DNA from: Quadrisphaera setariae
Lineage (GTDB): Bacteria; Actinomycetota; Actinomycetes; Actinomycetales; Quadrisphaeraceae
Assembly: GCF_008041935.1 (NCBI RefSeq)
Contig: NZ_VKAC01000002.1
Coordinates: 248,001 to 312,000, forward strand
Direction: 5' to 3'
Length of the DNA stretch: 64,000 nucleotides
The notes beneath the pieces are model-generated. The model saw nothing but the letters and a program-made list of their open reading frames with translations. It ran no database searches and was not told where the DNA came from. Below are positions 35,260 through 50,605 of the stretch, piece after piece. Numbering within the stretch: position 1 is the first letter of the stretch; the number at the start of each line of letters is the position of its first letter. Both the position numbers and the translations under genes were made by a program.

Positions 35260-36804
35260 GTGAGCGAGCGCGAGGAGCAGGCGACCGGCGGTACCGAGAG
35301 CGGTCGCGGCGGCAGCAGCGGACCCGAGCAGCCCGGCGGCGGCGGCCACGGGGCCTCCGGAGCGCGGGGCCACTCCGGCGGCGACCCCGTCGCCACCCTG
35401 CTGGTGCTGGGCGCCAGCGGTGACCTCGCCTCCCGCCTCCTGCTGCCCGGGTTGGCCCGCCTGCTCGTCTCCGACCGCAACGAGGACCCGGGCCACGGCC
35501 ACGGGGCGTCCCTGCAGCTGGTGGGGGCGGGCTCGGAGGACTGGGACGACGACCGCTGGCGCGAGGTCGTCACGAAGGCCTTCGCCGACGCGGAGCACCA
35601 CGAGGACGCCGACCGCCCCGGAGGCTGGGAGGCGGTGTGCGCCGTCCGCGACGCCAGCCGCTACCGGCAGGTGGACGTCACCGACCCGGACGCGCTGACC
35701 GACCTCCTGCACTCCTGCACCGCCCCGGTGGCGGTCTACTTCGCCCTCCCACCCGCCATCACGGCCACGGCCTGCGAGAACCTCGTCGGCAAGCAGCTGC
35801 CGGAGAGCACCCGGCTGGTCATGGAGAAGCCGTTCGGCTCCGACGAGGCCTCGGCCCACCACCTCAACGAGGTGGTCGCCCAGCTCGTCCCCGAGGAGCA
35901 CGTGCACCGGGTCGACCACTTCCTGGGCACCTCCGCGGTGCTCAACGTCTTCGGCGTGCGCTTCGCCAACCGGCTCTTCGAGCCGACGTGGAACGCCAGC
36001 CACGTCGAGCGGGTGGACGTCGTCTACGACGAGGACCTCGGCCTCGAGGGCAGGGCCCGGTACTACGACAGGGCCGGCGCGCTGAAGGACATGATCCAGA
36101 GCCACCTGCTGCAGGTGCTCGCCGTGCTCGCCATGGACGCCCCCGCCGCCCTCGACGAGCGCGAGTTCCGGGACCGCAAGGCCCAGCTGCTGCGGGCCAC
36201 GCGCCTGGCCGGCTCCCCGCAGGAGGCCAGCCGGCGAGCCGTCTACACGGCCGGGCGCATGGGGGAGCGCGACCTGCCCGACTACCAGTCCGAGGACGGC
36301 GTCGACCCCTCTCGCCAGACCGAGACCCTCGCCGAGGTGGTGCTGCACGTCGACACCTGGCGCTGGGCGGGCGTGCCGTTCCGGCTGCGATCGGGCAAGG
36401 GCCTGGGGCGGGCCCGCAAGGAGGCGGTCATCACCTTCAAGCCGGTGCCCCACCTCATGGAGGGCCTGCGCGGCGAGGCGCGCCCCACGAGGCTGAGGCT
36501 CTCGTTCAAGCCGGGGACCATCAACCTCGACCTGACGGTGAACGCCGAGGGCGACCCCTTCGACCTCGAGGAGGCCACCCTGAGCGCGCAGCTGGGCGAC
36601 TCCCAGCTGCCGGCCTACGGCGAGGTCCTCGCCGGCGTGCTCGACGGCGACCCGCTGCTGTCGGTGCGCGGCGACACCGCCGAGGACTGCTGGCGGATCC
36701 TCGCCCCCGTCATCGCCGCGTGGGAGGCCGACGAGGTGCCGCTGGAGACCTACCCGGCCGGCAGCGGCGGCCCCGAGCCCACCGAGACCTTCCCCGCCGT
36801 GTGA
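35260..36804 (+). CDS. Glucose-6-phosphate dehydrogenase paralogue with altered substrate motif
   Basis: A 514-aa member of the G6PDH family. It has the NADP-binding [17 protein letters not shown] (about 48-64) and EKPFG (189-193), and the catalytic segment [10 protein letters not shown] (216-225). In canonical enzymes this last segment reads RIDHYLGKE; here the lysine is T224 and E is S225, while the D-H pair is kept. The N-terminal 40 residues are Gly/Ser/His-rich. The later GH15-like sugar context and the second, canonical zwf at 57.2-58.8 kb suggest this copy has a different substrate or cofactor preference. It is divergent from the GH15 gene with only 30 bp between starts. Confidence 0.85.
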   Translation: MSEREEQATGGTESGRGGSSGPEQPGGGGHGASGARGHSGGDPVATLLVLGASGDLASRLLLPGLARLLVSDRNEDPGHGHGASLQLVGAGSEDWDDDRWREVVTKAFADAEHHEDADRPGGWEAVCAVRDASRYRQVDVTDPDALTDLLHSCTAPVAVYFALPPAITATACENLVGKQLPESTRLVMEKPFGSDEASAHHLNEVVAQLVPEEHVHRVDHFLGTSAVLNVFGVRFANRLFEPTWNASHVERVDVVYDEDLGLEGRARYYDRAGALKDMIQSHLLQVLAVLAMDAPAALDEREFRDRKAQLLRATRLAGSPQEASRRAVYTAGRMGERDLPDYQSEDGVDPSRQTETLAEVVLHVDTWRWAGVPFRLRSGKGLGRARKEAVITFKPVPHLMEGLRGEARPTRLRLSFKPGTINLDLTVNAEGDPFDLEEATLSAQLGDSQLPAYGEVLAGVLDGDPLLSVRGDTAEDCWRILAPVIAAWEADEVPLETYPAGSGGPEPTETFPAV

Positions 36805-36878
36805 CCCCTGGTGCGGCGGCGGGTGTGACCCAGGTCGCCCGCCGTCGCGCGCTCGGTCGCGCTGTCGGTGGTGCGACC

Positions 36879-36884
36879 TACAGT
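36879..36884 (+). promoter_or_regulatory. -10 box of uvrA, leaderless start predicted
   Basis: TACAGT ends 8 nt before the GTG at 36893. Confidence 0.55.
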
Positions 36885-36892
36885 TGACGTCC

Positions 36893-39849
<2,957 letters not shown>

Positions 39850-39853
<4 letters not shown>

Positions 39854-40407
39854 CGACGGAACCGCAGACAGCCGAGTCCCGCCACGCCACGACCGACCCC
39901 TCCTCAGCCGCTCCCGCGGAAGAGATCTCTGCACGCGTGCTGCCGTGCTCGCGCCGGGCCCTGCTCGCGCGCGCCGGGGCCGGCGGCGCCGTGCTCGGCG
40001 CCGCCGGCCTGCTCGCCGCGTGCGGCGGCACCGGCGAGCCCGCCGGGTCCGCAGGTGGCGACACCGCCTCCGCCTCCGGCTCGGACAGCTCCGCTGCCGG
40101 TGGCAGCGGCTCGGGCGCCGGGGTCGCGGCCTCCGAGGTGCCCGAGGGCACCGCGGTGGTCGTGCAGGTGGGGGGCGAGGACGTGGTGCTGGCGCAGCCC
40201 ACGGCCGGCCAGTACGTCGCGTTCTCGGCGGTCTGCACCCACGCCGGTGGCAAGGTCCAGGCCGACCAGGGCACCGAGGTGCGCTGTCCGCTGCACGGCA
40301 GCGTCTTCGACGCCGGCAAGGACGGTGAGGTGCTGCAGGGCCCGGCCACCTCACCGCTGCCCGCCAAGACCGTGACGCAGGAGGGCGACCAGCTCCTCGT
40401 CAGCTGA
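39850..40407 (+). CDS. Rieske 2Fe-2S lipoprotein, Tat-exported
   Basis: A 185-aa secreted iron-sulfur protein. A twin-arginine signal ([13 protein letters not shown], about 34-46) ends in a lipobox LLAAC, so it is folded with its cluster in the cytoplasm, exported by Tat and lipid-anchored. A Gly/Ser/Ala linker of about 40 residues leads to a small Rieske domain with CTHAGG and CPLHGS, the two Cys-X-His ligand pairs. Its redox partner is unknown; the nearest non-repair genes do not indicate one. The ATG overlaps the uvrA stop (ATGA). Confidence 0.9.
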
Positions 40408-41000
40408 GCTCGCGCGGGCCGCCTCCCGTCCGCTCGCGGACCAGAGAGGCGGTCCGCCATCCCGCAGCGGCTGCGGCCCCACGAGGAGCCCAACGGCTCC
40501 TGCCAGCAGGACGACGCCCGGCGCGCGCGGGATCGCGGAACCGCTCGTACGGCGGAGCCGGTACCGCGCCGTCCCGCACAGCGGCTCCGGTGAGGGCCGC
40601 GTCAGGCACCTGCAGCCGCGGCACGGCGAAGGCGACCCCGCCGTCCTCCACGGCCGACGGCCGGCTGCGGGCGCGGCCGTGGAGGACCACAGCCACCACG
40701 GGCTGGGAGCCGTTCTCACGGCTCTCGGTGCCGGGGCCACCTGCAGGGCGGTCGTGCGCGGCCCCGCCCACCCGACGAAGACGTGCAGCGTGCCGACGCC
40801 GAGCCTCCGGCGCCGCCGGAGGTCGCCTCGACGTCCTCGAAGATGCTCCGACGACCTGAGGACCGGCGAGTCGCCCGAGCGGCACCTGGAGGGCCTCCTG
40901 CCCGTCGGCCGAGGGGCAGACGCGCGTTCCGAGGCGGGTCCGGGCCACGGGGTCGCGGGGCGTCAGCACGCGCGGGCCCGTCAGGTGGCAGGGTGTCGCC
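40408..41000. other. 593-bp interval without a supported gene
   Basis: No intact gene is evident. A 7-bp stem (40436-40442 with 40451-40457) could end the Rieske transcript. On the minus strand, patches in two frames look protein-like (LHVFVGWAGPRTTALQ; VEDGGVAFAVPRLQVPDAA; a hydrophobic APGVVLLAGAVGLLVG), which could be a decayed gene with frameshifts. I cannot name a family, and GC-rich noise remains possible. Confidence 0.4.
40989..40994 (+). promoter_or_regulatory. -10-like box of the GH63-type gene
   Basis: CAGGGT ends 6 nt before GTG 41001; the first base departs from TANNNT. Confidence 0.35.
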
Positions 41001-43820
41001 GTGCCCTCCGCTCCCACCGGCGGCTCTCCCGCCGGCGCCTCTCGCGACGCCTCGACCACCGCCGGCGCCACCGGGCCCGCTGCGCCTGCGGGCCCCGACG
41101 CGACGACGGCCCCGGTCGGCCACCACGCCGAGCCCGTCGTGCCGCCGCAGACCGCCGAGCACGCGCGGCTCGACGAGTGCACCGGCTCCGCGGGCCCGTG
41201 GCGCCTGTGGGGCCCGTACCTGGCGGGGCGCCAGTGGGGCACCGTCCGCGAGGACTACTCCGCCGACGGCGACGCGTGGCGCTCCTTCCCCTTCGACCAC
41301 GCCCGCTCCCGCGCCTACCGCTGGGGCGAGGACGGCCTGGGCGGGTTCTGCGACAGGTTCGGCTTCCTCAACCTGGCTGTGGCGATGTGGAACGGCAAGG
41401 ACCCCTTCCTCAAGGAGCGCCTGTTCGGCCTCACCAACGAGGAGGGCAACCACGGCGAGGACGCCAAGGAGCACTGGTGGGCCGTGGACGGCACGCCCAC
41501 GCACTCCTGGGCCCAGTGGCTGTACCGGTACCCGCAGGCGGAGTTCCCCTACCAGCGGCTGCGGGAGGAGAACGCCCGCCGCAGCCGGGACGAGCGCGAG
41601 TTCGAGCTGTCCGACACCGGCGTCCTCGACGAGGACCGCTTCTTCGACGTGCAGGTCACCTACGCCAAGGCAGCCCCCGATGACGTCTGCGTGGTCGTCG
41701 AGGCGACCAACCACGGCCCGGAGGCCGCGCCACTGCACCTGCTGCCGCAGCTGTGGTTCCGCAACACCTGGTCCTGGGGGCGCGACCTGCGCCGCGGCGT
41801 GCTCAGCCAGCTGCTCGCCCCCACCCTCACCGTGCCGGGCCTGGAGGCCGTCGAGGCCGAGCACGGGTACCTCGGCCGGTACGTGCTGGCCGCCGAGGGC
41901 TCCCCGGCGGTGCTGTTCTGCGACAACGAGACCAACGCGGCGCTGCTCTTCGGCGACCAGCGCTCCAGCAGCCCCCGCTTCCCCAAGGACGGCGTCGACA
42001 GGGCCGTCGTCCAGGGCGACTCCAGCGGCGTGAACCCCGCTGACACGGGCACGAAGGCCGCGTTCTGGTACCACTGGAAGAGCGTGGCGCCGGGGGAGAC
42101 GGTCACGGTGCGCCTGCGCCTCACGCCGTCGGACCCCACGCAGGCCACGTTCGGCCCCGGCTTCGACGACGTCGTGGCCGCGCGCCGCGCCGAGGCCGAC
42201 GAGTTCTACGAGACCGTCATCGACCCGTCCCTGCCCGAGGCCGACCGGCACGTGGCGCGCCGCGCCTACGCGGGCCTGCTGTGGACCAAGCAGCTGTACA
42301 GGTTCGACGTGGCGCAGTGGCTCGACGGCGACCCCAGTGCGCCGTCCCCCGCCGAGCGCGACGCGACCGGACGGCGCAACACCACGTGGCGCCACGTGGC
42401 CCTGGCCGACGTCATCTCCATGCCCGACGAGTGGGAGTACCCCTGGTTCGCGGCCTGGGACACCGCCTTCCACACCATCCCCCTGGCGCACGTCGACCCC
42501 GACTTCGCCAAGGAGCAGCTGGTGCTCATGTGCCGCGAGTGGGCCATGCACCCCAACGGCCAGCTGCCCGCCTACGAGTGGGAGTTCGGCGACGTCAACC
42601 CGCCCGTGCACGCCTGGGCCGCCTGGCACGTGTACCGGATCGACGGCTACCGCGACCGCGACTTCCTCATCCGCGTCTTCACCAAGCTGCTGCTGAACTT
42701 CTCGTGGTGGGTGAACCGCAAGGACGCCTCCGGCTCCAACCTCTTCGAAGGCGGCTTCCTCGGGATGGACAACATCGCCCTGTTCGACAGGTCCGCGCCG
42801 CTGCCGCCCGGCTACCGCCTGGAGCAGTCCGACGCCACCAGCTGGATGGCGTTCTACTGCCAGCAGATGTTCAAGATCGCCCTCGAGCTGAGCCGGCACG
42901 ACCGCGCCTGGGACGACACCGCCACCAAGTTCCTCGAGCACTTCCTGTCCATCGCGCAGGCGATGAACAGCTTCGGCACCCGCGGCGCCAAGCTCTGGGA
43001 CGACGACGACGGCTTCTTCTACGACGTCCTCGTCGACCCCTCCGGCCACGCCGAGCCGATGCGGGTCCGCTCGATGGTGGGCCTGCTGCCGATCCTCGGC
43101 GCCACCGAGGTGCCCGCGTGGATCTCCACCGAGTGCCCCGACGTCACCACCCGCCTGCGGTGGCTGCAGCGGCGCCGCCCGGAGGTCATGGGCCCGCTGC
43201 GCTCGCGGTCGGGCCCCGACGGGCGGCGCATGCTGCTGTCCCTCGTGGGGCCGGAGCGGCTGCGCCGCATCCTGGAGCGGATGTTCGACACCGAGGAGTT
43301 CTGGACGCCCTACGGCATCCGGTCCCTCTCGCGCTCCACCGGCCAGGTGTACGCCAACGTGGGTGGGCGCGACGTGTCCCTGGAGTACGAGCCGGGGGAG
43401 AGCCGCACCGGCCTGTTCGGCGGCAACTCCAACTGGCGCGGCCCGATCTGGTTCCCGGTCAACGTGCTCCTCGCCGACAAGCTGCGCACGATGGGCCGCC
43501 ACTACGGCGACACCTTCACGATCGAGGTGCCCACGGGCTCGGGCAACGTCGTGACCCTCGACCAGGCCGCCGACCTGATCGACGGCGGGCTGACCGCGCT
43601 GTTCCGCCCCGACCCCGCCCGCGGGGACCGCCGTCCCACCGACGGCGACCGCGTGGAGGCGAGCGACTCCCCGCTGTGGCGCGAGCAGGTCACCTTCAGC
43701 GAGTTCTTCGACGGCGACACCGGCGAGGGCCTCGGCGCCACCCACCAGACGGGGTGGACGGCCCTGGTCGCGCACCTGCTCAACCCGCGCCTGCCCGCCG
43801 ACCCCCGCCGCATGGGCTGA
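41001..43820 (+). CDS. GH63-type (MGH1-like) glucosidase
   Basis: A 939-aa cytoplasmic glycosidase of the bacterial GH63 group. An Ala/Pro/Gly-rich N terminus of about 50 residues precedes the conserved start ([33 protein letters not shown]). Family blocks follow: [64 protein letters not shown], and near the end [11 protein letters not shown] and [20 protein letters not shown], where the catalytic acids are expected. Members act on alpha-glucosidic or mannosyl-glycerate-type substrates; the exact one is unknown. There is no signal peptide. The start GTG follows a -10-like box by 6 nt. Confidence 0.85.
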   Translation: MPSAPTGGSPAGASRDASTTAGATGPAAPAGPDATTAPVGHHAEPVVPPQTAEHARLDECTGSAGPWRLWGPYLAGRQWGTVREDYSADGDAWRSFPFDHARSRAYRWGEDGLGGFCDRFGFLNLAVAMWNGKDPFLKERLFGLTNEEGNHGEDAKEHWWAVDGTPTHSWAQWLYRYPQAEFPYQRLREENARRSRDEREFELSDTGVLDEDRFFDVQVTYAKAAPDDVCVVVEATNHGPEAAPLHLLPQLWFRNTWSWGRDLRRGVLSQLLAPTLTVPGLEAVEAEHGYLGRYVLAAEGSPAVLFCDNETNAALLFGDQRSSSPRFPKDGVDRAVVQGDSSGVNPADTGTKAAFWYHWKSVAPGETVTVRLRLTPSDPTQATFGPGFDDVVAARRAEADEFYETVIDPSLPEADRHVARRAYAGLLWTKQLYRFDVAQWLDGDPSAPSPAERDATGRRNTTWRHVALADVISMPDEWEYPWFAAWDTAFHTIPLAHVDPDFAKEQLVLMCREWAMHPNGQLPAYEWEFGDVNPPVHAWAAWHVYRIDGYRDRDFLIRVFTKLLLNFSWWVNRKDASGSNLFEGGFLGMDNIALFDRSAPLPPGYRLEQSDATSWMAFYCQQMFKIALELSRHDRAWDDTATKFLEHFLSIAQAMNSFGTRGAKLWDDDDGFFYDVLVDPSGHAEPMRVRSMVGLLPILGATEVPAWISTECPDVTTRLRWLQRRRPEVMGPLRSRSGPDGRRMLLSLVGPERLRRILERMFDTEEFWTPYGIRSLSRSTGQVYANVGGRDVSLEYEPGESRTGLFGGNSNWRGPIWFPVNVLLADKLRTMGRHYGDTFTIEVPTGSGNVVTLDQAADLIDGGLTALFRPDPARGDRRPTDGDRVEASDSPLWREQVTFSEFFDGDTGEGLGATHQTGWTALVAHLLNPRLPADPRRMG

Positions 43821-43871
43821 GCGCCAGCGGGCTGCAAGCGGCTCGCAAGGGCGCGGCGGCACCGTCGTCCC

Positions 43872-44309
43872 ATGAGCAGCCAGCACAGCCCCAGCAAGCA
43901 CACCCCCGGCCGGCCCAGCGGTGCAGCCCCCGCCGAGGTTCTCGTCAGCCCGGTGTGGGTGCTGCGCGGGATCATGAACGACCCCGGCTACCTCGTCGCC
44001 GCCGGGGGGCGCCTCGTCCTGGTGGCCGAGCACGCCGACGGGCCGGCCTTCGACGTGGGCCTGGCCGAGCTCACCGACGTCCAGTGGCCGTGGTGGTGGT
44101 TCGGCGGGGGCTTCCGGGCCACCGTGCGGGGCACCCGCCACAAGCTGACCTTCGTGCGGCCGAACGGCGCGCCCGGCCCGGACCGGGGCCTGCTCTCGCT
44201 GGTCGACTCCTCGCTGTGGGACGGCGGCGGTCACTCCTTGGCCGGCCTCGCCGACGTGGTCGAGGGTCGGGCCCAGGCGAAGCTCTGGCGCGAGGTCCTG
44301 CCGGGCTGA
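43872..44309 (+). CDS. Hypothetical protein with a small beta domain
   Basis: A 145-aa protein I cannot assign to a named function. After a Ser/Pro/His-rich start of about 22 residues there is a compact domain with [50 protein letters not shown] (both given in part) and LWREVLPG. The tryptophan-rich strand pattern suggests a PH/GRAM-like fold. It lies between the GH63 gene and uvrC in the same direction; similar small genes occur upstream of uvrC in other actinomycetes, as far as I recall. Confidence 0.7.
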   Translation: MSSQHSPSKHTPGRPSGAAPAEVLVSPVWVLRGIMNDPGYLVAAGGRLVLVAEHADGPAFDVGLAELTDVQWPWWWFGGGFRATVRGTRHKLTFVRPNGAPGPDRGLLSLVDSSLWDGGGHSLAGLADVVEGRAQAKLWREVLPG

Positions 44310-44338
44310 GCCCGAGCCGGGCTGTCGCACGGTCTGCT

Positions 44339-44344
44339 TACGCT
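44339..44344 (+). promoter_or_regulatory. -10 box of uvrC, leaderless start predicted
   Basis: TACGCT ends 6 nt before the GTG of uvrC. Confidence 0.55.
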
Positions 44345-44350
44345 TCTCGG

Positions 44351-46378
44351 GTGACGAACCCCGCCTCCTACCGCCCGAAGCCGGGGGAGGTGCCCGACTC
44401 CCCGGGCGTGTACCGGTTCCGCGACCCGCAGGGCCGCGTGGTCTACGTCGGCAAGGCCAAGAGCCTGCGGCAGCGGCTGGCCAACTACTTCCAGCCGCTG
44501 CACGCGCTGCACCCCCGCACCGCCACGATGGTCACCACCGCTGCGAGCGTCGAGTGGACGGTGGTGAGCACCGAGGTCGAGGCCCTCCAGCTGGAGTACT
44601 CCTGGATCAAGGAGTACGACCCGCGCTTCAACGTCAAGTACCGCGACGACAAGTCCTACCCCTACCTCGCGGTGACGATGGGCGAGGAGTTCCCGCGGGT
44701 CCAGGTGCTGCGCGGCGCCAAGCGCAAGGGCACCCGCTACTTCGGGCCCTACGCGCACGCCTGGGCCATCCGCGAGACCGTCGACCTGCTCCTGCGCGTC
44801 TTCCCCGTGCGCACCTGCTCCACGGGCGTCTTCAAGCGCGCCGGCCAGGTGGGCAGGCCCTGCCTGCTGGGGTACATCGACAAGTGCTCCGCGCCCTGCG
44901 TCGGGAAGGTCAGCCCCGAGGAGCACCGCGCGCTGGCCCAGGAGTTCGCCGACTTCATGGGCGGTTCCACCGCCAAGTACGTCAAGCGCGTCGAGGCGCA
45001 GATGCGCGAGGCCGCCGCCGAGATGGACTTCGAGCGGGCCGCGCGCCTGCGCGACGACGCCGGCGCGCTGCGCAAGGCCCTCGAGAAGAGCGCCGTGGTC
45101 CTCCCGGACGCCACCGACGCCGACGTCTTCGCCCTCGCCGAGGACGAGCTCGAGGCCGCCGTCCAGGTCTTCCACGTCCGCGGCGGCCGCGTCCGCGGCC
45201 AGCGCGGGTGGGTGGTGGAGAAGGTCGAGGACGTCACCACCGCCGACCTCGTCCAGCACCTGCTGCAGCAGGTCTACGGCGGAGCGTCCGACGACGGAGG
45301 AGCCGACGACGGTGGCCCGGGGGAGCAGGTCCCGCGCGAGGTGCTCGTCCCCGTCGAGCCGGCCGACTCCGAGCAGACCGCGGCCTGGCTCTCGCGCCTG
45401 CGGGGTTCGCGGGTGGACGTGCGCGTCCCGCAGCGCGGTGACAAGCGGGCCCTGCTGGAGACCGTGGAGCGCAACGCCACCGGCGCCCTGAACCTCCACA
45501 AGACCCGCCGCGGCGGGGACCTCACGAGCCGGTCCCTGGCCCTGCAGGAGCTCCAGGAGGCGCTCGGGCTGGACGAGGCCCCGCTGCGCATCGAGTGCTA
45601 CGACGTCTCCCACCTGCAGGGCAGCGAGGTCGTGGCGTCCATGGTCGTCTTCGAGGACGGCCTTCCGCGCAAGAGCGAGTACCGGAAGTTCAACGTCCGC
45701 GGGGACGGACCCGACGGCCGGACGGACGACCTCGCGTCGATGAACGAGGTGCTCACCCGCCGCTTCCGCCGCCACGTCGACCAGCAGGCCGCCGACGGCG
45801 CCCGCGACGGCGAGCTCGTCGAGCAGGTCAGCGGGCCTGTCAGCGGAGAGGTCCAGCCGGGCATCGACCCCACCACCGGGCGCGCGCGCCGCTTCGCCTA
45901 CGCGCCGCAGCTCGTCGTCGTCGACGGCGGGCAGCCGCAGGTCGAGGCCGCCGCGGCCGCGCTCGCGGACGTCGGCGTCACCGACGTCGCCCTGTGCGGC
46001 CTGGCCAAGCGGCTGGAGGAGGTGTGGCTGCCGGGGGAGGACCACCCCGTCGTCCTGCCGCGCACCAGCGAGGGCCTCTACCTGCTGCAGCGCCTGCGCG
46101 ACGAGGCCCACCGGTTCGCCATCAGCCACCACCGCTCCAAGCGCAGCAAGACGATGACCACGAGCGCCCTCGACGGGGTCCCCGGCCTCGGGCCGGCGCG
46201 CAAGCAGGCGCTCATGGCGAGGTTCGGAACGCTGAAGGCGCTGCGCGCCGCCACCCCCGAGCAGGTCGCCGAGGTGCCAGGGGTCGGCCCCGCGACCGCG
46301 GCGGCCGTGGTCGCCGCGCTCGCCGCCGACGCCCCCGCACCGGCCGTCGACACCGCCACCGGGGAGCTCGTGGAGTGA
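44351..46378 (+). CDS. uvrC: Excinuclease ABC subunit C
   Basis: Dual-incision nuclease of nucleotide excision repair, 675 aa. The N-terminal GIY-YIG nuclease (GVYRF...[14 protein letters not shown]) makes the 3' cut. A cysteine-containing segment ([28 protein letters not shown]) and a UVR domain ([16 protein letters not shown]) bind UvrB. The RNase H-like domain ([32 protein letters not shown]) makes the 5' cut, and two helix-hairpin-helix motifs ([27 protein letters not shown]) end the protein. GTG 44351 follows a -10 box by 6 nt. rapZ starts 4 bp downstream. Confidence 0.97.
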   Translation: MTNPASYRPKPGEVPDSPGVYRFRDPQGRVVYVGKAKSLRQRLANYFQPLHALHPRTATMVTTAASVEWTVVSTEVEALQLEYSWIKEYDPRFNVKYRDDKSYPYLAVTMGEEFPRVQVLRGAKRKGTRYFGPYAHAWAIRETVDLLLRVFPVRTCSTGVFKRAGQVGRPCLLGYIDKCSAPCVGKVSPEEHRALAQEFADFMGGSTAKYVKRVEAQMREAAAEMDFERAARLRDDAGALRKALEKSAVVLPDATDADVFALAEDELEAAVQVFHVRGGRVRGQRGWVVEKVEDVTTADLVQHLLQQVYGGASDDGGADDGGPGEQVPREVLVPVEPADSEQTAAWLSRLRGSRVDVRVPQRGDKRALLETVERNATGALNLHKTRRGGDLTSRSLALQELQEALGLDEAPLRIECYDVSHLQGSEVVASMVVFEDGLPRKSEYRKFNVRGDGPDGRTDDLASMNEVLTRRFRRHVDQQAADGARDGELVEQVSGPVSGEVQPGIDPTTGRARRFAYAPQLVVVDGGQPQVEAAAAALADVGVTDVALCGLAKRLEEVWLPGEDHPVVLPRTSEGLYLLQRLRDEAHRFAISHHRSKRSKTMTTSALDGVPGLGPARKQALMARFGTLKALRAATPEQVAEVPGVGPATAAAVVAALAADAPAPAVDTATGELVE

Positions 46379-46382
46379 CGCG

Positions 46383-47369
46383 ATGGGCCAGGATGGCGGC
46401 GTGAGCGCGCCGCCCGAGCACCCTCAGCCCCAGCAGCAGCCTCCCCAGCCGCCCCAGCAGGAGGGCGAGCACGACCTGCTCGTCATCACCGGCCTGTCCG
46501 GGGCGGGCCGGTCGACCGTGGCCCACGTCCTGGAGGACCTCGGCTGGTACGTCGTCGACAACCTGCCGCCGCAGATGCTCGGGCCGCTCGCGCAGCTCGC
46601 GGCGCAGACCTCCACCGCCGTCCCCAAGGTGGCCGTGGTGCTCGACGTGCGCGGCCGCGGGTTCTCCGCCGACCTCGCCGCGGCCCTGGCGGAGGTCCGC
46701 GTGCGGCGCAGCATCCTCTTCCTCGAGGCGAGCGACGCGGTGCTGGTCCGCAGGTTCGAGTCCGTGCGGCGGCCCCACCCGCTGCAGGAGGAGGGGCGCA
46801 TCCTCGACGGCATCGAGACCGAGCGCGAGCTCCTGCGCGACCTGCGCGCGGCCGCCGACGTGGTCATCGACACCTCCGACCTCAACGTCCACCAGCTCGC
46901 CGCCTCCATCACCCGCGCCTTCGGCGAGGCCGAGGCCACCCGGCTGCGGCTGACGCTGCTGTCGTTCGGCTTCAAGTACGGCCTGCCCACCGACGCCGAC
47001 CACGTCGTCGACGTGAGGTTCCTGCCCAACCCGCACTGGATCCCCGAACTGCGGCCCCTCACCGGCCGGGACGCGCCCGTGGCCGGCTTCGTGCTGGGGC
47101 AGGACGGCGCGGAGGAGTTCCTCGACAGGTACGCCGCCGCCCTGCAGCCGGTCATCGCGGGCTACCAGCGAGAGCACCGCCGGTACGCCACCGTCGCCAT
47201 CGGCTGCACGGGCGGCAAGCACCGCTCCGTGGCCATGACGGAGGCGCTGGCCGCGCGGCTGCAGGCGCTCGCCGACGCCGCCACCTCGTCGTCGGCCCCG
47301 CCCGAGGGGGCCGAGGAGCACCCGGCGCCCGTGCTGCGGGTCGCCCACCGCGACCTCGGGCGAGAGTGA
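46383..47369 (+). CDS. rapZ: RNase adapter RapZ / YvcJ-type P-loop protein
   Basis: Nucleotide-binding regulator; in E. coli it delivers a small RNA to RNase E, and its role in actinomycetes is unsettled. The 328-aa product has a Gln/Pro-rich N terminus, the P-loop GLSGAGRS (about 37-44), [29 protein letters not shown] and the hallmark [10 protein letters not shown] of the C-terminal domain. ATG 46383 follows GGAG by 7 nt; GTG 46401, after CAGGAT by 6 nt, is an alternative leaderless start. It lies in the conserved uvrC-rapZ-yvcK-whiA order. Confidence 0.93.
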   Translation: MGQDGGVSAPPEHPQPQQQPPQPPQQEGEHDLLVITGLSGAGRSTVAHVLEDLGWYVVDNLPPQMLGPLAQLAAQTSTAVPKVAVVLDVRGRGFSADLAAALAEVRVRRSILFLEASDAVLVRRFESVRRPHPLQEEGRILDGIETERELLRDLRAAADVVIDTSDLNVHQLAASITRAFGEAEATRLRLTLLSFGFKYGLPTDADHVVDVRFLPNPHWIPELRPLTGRDAPVAGFVLGQDGAEEFLDRYAAALQPVIAGYQREHRRYATVAIGCTGGKHRSVAMTEALAARLQALADAATSSSAPPEGAEEHPAPVLRVAHRDLGRE

Positions 47370-47376
47370 GGGCCGC

Positions 47377-48387
47377 GTGAGACCGGGCGTCGGCCCCGGC
47401 AGCGGGCTCGCTCCCGGTGTGCAGCCGGGGTCCGGCCCCGCCGTCGTCGCGTGCGGCGGCGGTCACGGCCTGGCCGCCTCCCTGCAGGCGCTGCGGCACC
47501 TGTCGGACAGGATCACGGCCGTCGTCACGGTCGCCGACGACGGCGGCTCCAGCGGCCGCCTGCGCGCGGAGCTGGGCATCATGCCGCCGGGGGACCTGCG
47601 GATGGCGCTCGCGGCGCTGTGCGACGACACCGAGTGGGGCCGCACCTGGCGCGACGTGCTGCAGCACCGCTTCACCGGGGACGGGCCGCTGGCCGACCAC
47701 GCCGTCGGCAACCTCCTCATCGCCGCCCTGTGGCAGCGCCTGGGTGACAGCGTCGAGGGGCTCGACCTCGTCGGCCGGCTGCTCGGCGCGCGCGGCCGGG
47801 TGCTGCCGATGTCGTCCGTGCCGCTGGAGATCGAGGCGGACGTGCGCGTGAGCGCCACGCGCTCGGCGCCCGCCCGCCGGGAGGTGGTGCGCGGCCAGAA
47901 GGCCGTGGCCACCACGCGCGGCACCGTGGAGGAGGTGCGCCTGCTGCCGGTGGACCCCCCGGCCCGCCCGGAGGTGGTCGAGGCGGTCCGCGCCGCCGAC
48001 TGGGTGGTCCTGGGTCCCGGCAGCTGGTTCACCAGCGTCATGCCGCACCTGCTGGTGCCGGACCTGGCCGCCGCCCTGCGCGAGACCCGAGCCCGCCGCT
48101 GCCTGGTGCTCAACCTCGTCAGCGAGAGGGGGGAGACCAGTGGCCTGAGTCCCGCGGCGCACGTGCGGGCGCTCACCGCCCACGCCCGCGGGCTGCGGTT
48201 CGACGTGGTGCTGGCCGACCCGAGCGCCGTGGAGGACGTCGAGGCCCTGGTGGCCGCCGCCGAGGACGCCGGCGCGCGGCTCGTGCTGCGCCAGGTCCGC
48301 CGCGGGCGCACCGCCGAGCACGACCCGCTGCGCCTGGCCGCCGCCCTGCGGGACGTGCTGGAGGGCTCCTGGGGCGACGTGTCCTGA
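47377..48387 (+). CDS. yvcK: YvcK/CofD-like gluconeogenesis factor
   Basis: Rossmann-like protein that in Bacillus binds UDP-GlcNAc and is needed for growth on gluconeogenic carbon and for cell-wall homeostasis. The 336-aa product has VACGGGHGLAASL near the N terminus, VTVADDGGSSGRLR, MPPGDLRMAL, ADHAVGNLLIAAL and VLGPGSWFTSVMPHLL. A Gly/Pro-rich start of about 20 residues precedes the fold. GTG 47377 is 7 bp after rapZ, so the two are cotranscribed; 187 bp with no clear signal follow before whiA. Confidence 0.93.
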   Translation: MRPGVGPGSGLAPGVQPGSGPAVVACGGGHGLAASLQALRHLSDRITAVVTVADDGGSSGRLRAELGIMPPGDLRMALAALCDDTEWGRTWRDVLQHRFTGDGPLADHAVGNLLIAALWQRLGDSVEGLDLVGRLLGARGRVLPMSSVPLEIEADVRVSATRSAPARREVVRGQKAVATTRGTVEEVRLLPVDPPARPEVVEAVRAADWVVLGPGSWFTSVMPHLLVPDLAAALRETRARRCLVLNLVSERGETSGLSPAAHVRALTAHARGLRFDVVLADPSAVEDVEALVAAAEDAGARLVLRQVRRGRTAEHDPLRLAAALRDVLEGSWGDVS

Positions 48388-48574
48388 CCTCCGGGGAGGC
48401 CGGGCCCCGCGTGGTGGTCGCGCAGGCGCCGTTCCGGTCGAGGTCCGGCGGAGGGCGGTGAAGAGGGTCTGACCAGCCCCCTCCTGGCCCCGGACTGATC
48501 AGGCCGACCTAGTCACACCGGTGGAATTCGGCGAGTCGTCCCCCCGGGCGTGTCGCGGTGGCACCATGGCTGGC

Positions 48575-49555
48575 ATGGCACTGACGGCACAGGTGAAGGA
48601 CGAGCTCAGCCGTCTTCCCATCCAGCGCTCCTGCTGCCGCAAGGCCGAGGTGTCGGCCCTGCTGCGCTTCGCGGGGGGCCTGCACATCATCGCCGGCCGC
48701 GTGGTGGTGGAGGCGGAGCTCGACACCGGCGCCGCCGCGCGCCGGCTGCGGCGCGACCTGGCCGACGTGTACCGCGCGGCCAGCGAGGTGCTCGTGGTGG
48801 CCGGCGGCGGGCTGCGGCGCGGCTCGCGCTACGTCGTCAGGGTGGTGCACAACGCCGAGTCGCTGGCCCACCAGACGGGGCTGCTCGACCAGCGCGGCCG
48901 TCCCGTGCGCGGCCTGCCGCCCCAGGTGGTGGCCGGTGCGGTCTGCGACGCCGAGTCCGCCTGGCGCGGCGCGTTCCTCGCGCACGGCTCGCTCACCGAG
49001 CCCGGCCGCTCCTCGGCCCTGGAGATCACCTGTCCCGGCCCCGAGGCCGCGCTGGCGCTGGTGGGGGCCGCTCGCCGCCTCGACATCCAGGCCAAGGCCC
49101 GCGACGTCCGCGGCACCGACCGCGTGGTCATCCGTGACGGCGAGGCCATCGGCGACCTGCTCACCCACCTGGGCGCCCACGGCGCGAAGCTCGTGTGGGA
49201 GGAGCGGCGGATGCGCCGGGAGGTGCGCGCCACCGCCAACCGCCTGGCCAACTTCGACGACGCCAACCTGCGCCGCTCGGCGCGCGCCGCGGTGGCCGCC
49301 GGCTCCCGCGTGGAGCGCGCCCTGGAGATCCTCGGGGAGGAGGTGCCCGAGCACCTGCGGGTGGCCGGCGCGCTGCGCCTGGAGCACAAGCAGGCCTCCC
49401 TGGAGGAGCTCGGTGCGCTCGCCGACCCCCCGATGAGCAAGGACGCCGTGGCGGGCCGCATCCGCCGCCTGCTGGCCATGGCCGACCGCCGCGCCCAGGA
49501 GCTCGGGATGCCGGGCACCGAGGCCAACCTGACCCCTGACATGTTGGACGCCTGA
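48575..49555 (+). CDS. whiA: Sporulation/cell-division regulator WhiA
   Basis: DNA-binding protein that in Streptomyces works with WhiB to switch from growth to septation; homologues occur in nearly all Gram-positives. The 326-aa product has an N-terminal LAGLIDADG-like fold ([37 protein letters not shown]) and a C-terminal HTH domain ([39 protein letters not shown]). I chose ATG 48575 ([11 protein letters not shown]) by the conserved N terminus; an upstream ATG adds 18 unrelated residues. The gap promoter lies directly behind the stop. Confidence 0.95.
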   Translation: MALTAQVKDELSRLPIQRSCCRKAEVSALLRFAGGLHIIAGRVVVEAELDTGAAARRLRRDLADVYRAASEVLVVAGGGLRRGSRYVVRVVHNAESLAHQTGLLDQRGRPVRGLPPQVVAGAVCDAESAWRGAFLAHGSLTEPGRSSALEITCPGPEAALALVGAARRLDIQAKARDVRGTDRVVIRDGEAIGDLLTHLGAHGAKLVWEERRMRREVRATANRLANFDDANLRRSARAAVAAGSRVERALEILGEEVPEHLRVAGALRLEHKQASLEELGALADPPMSKDAVAGRIRRLLAMADRRAQELGMPGTEANLTPDMLDA

Positions 49556-50602
<1,047 letters not shown>

Positions 50603-50605
50603 GCC

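Noticed and set aside
40716-44330. 1204-codon open frame on the minus strand opposite the GH63 gene
   Set aside because: Shadow frame; composition is low-complexity and the plus strand encodes a clear glycosidase.
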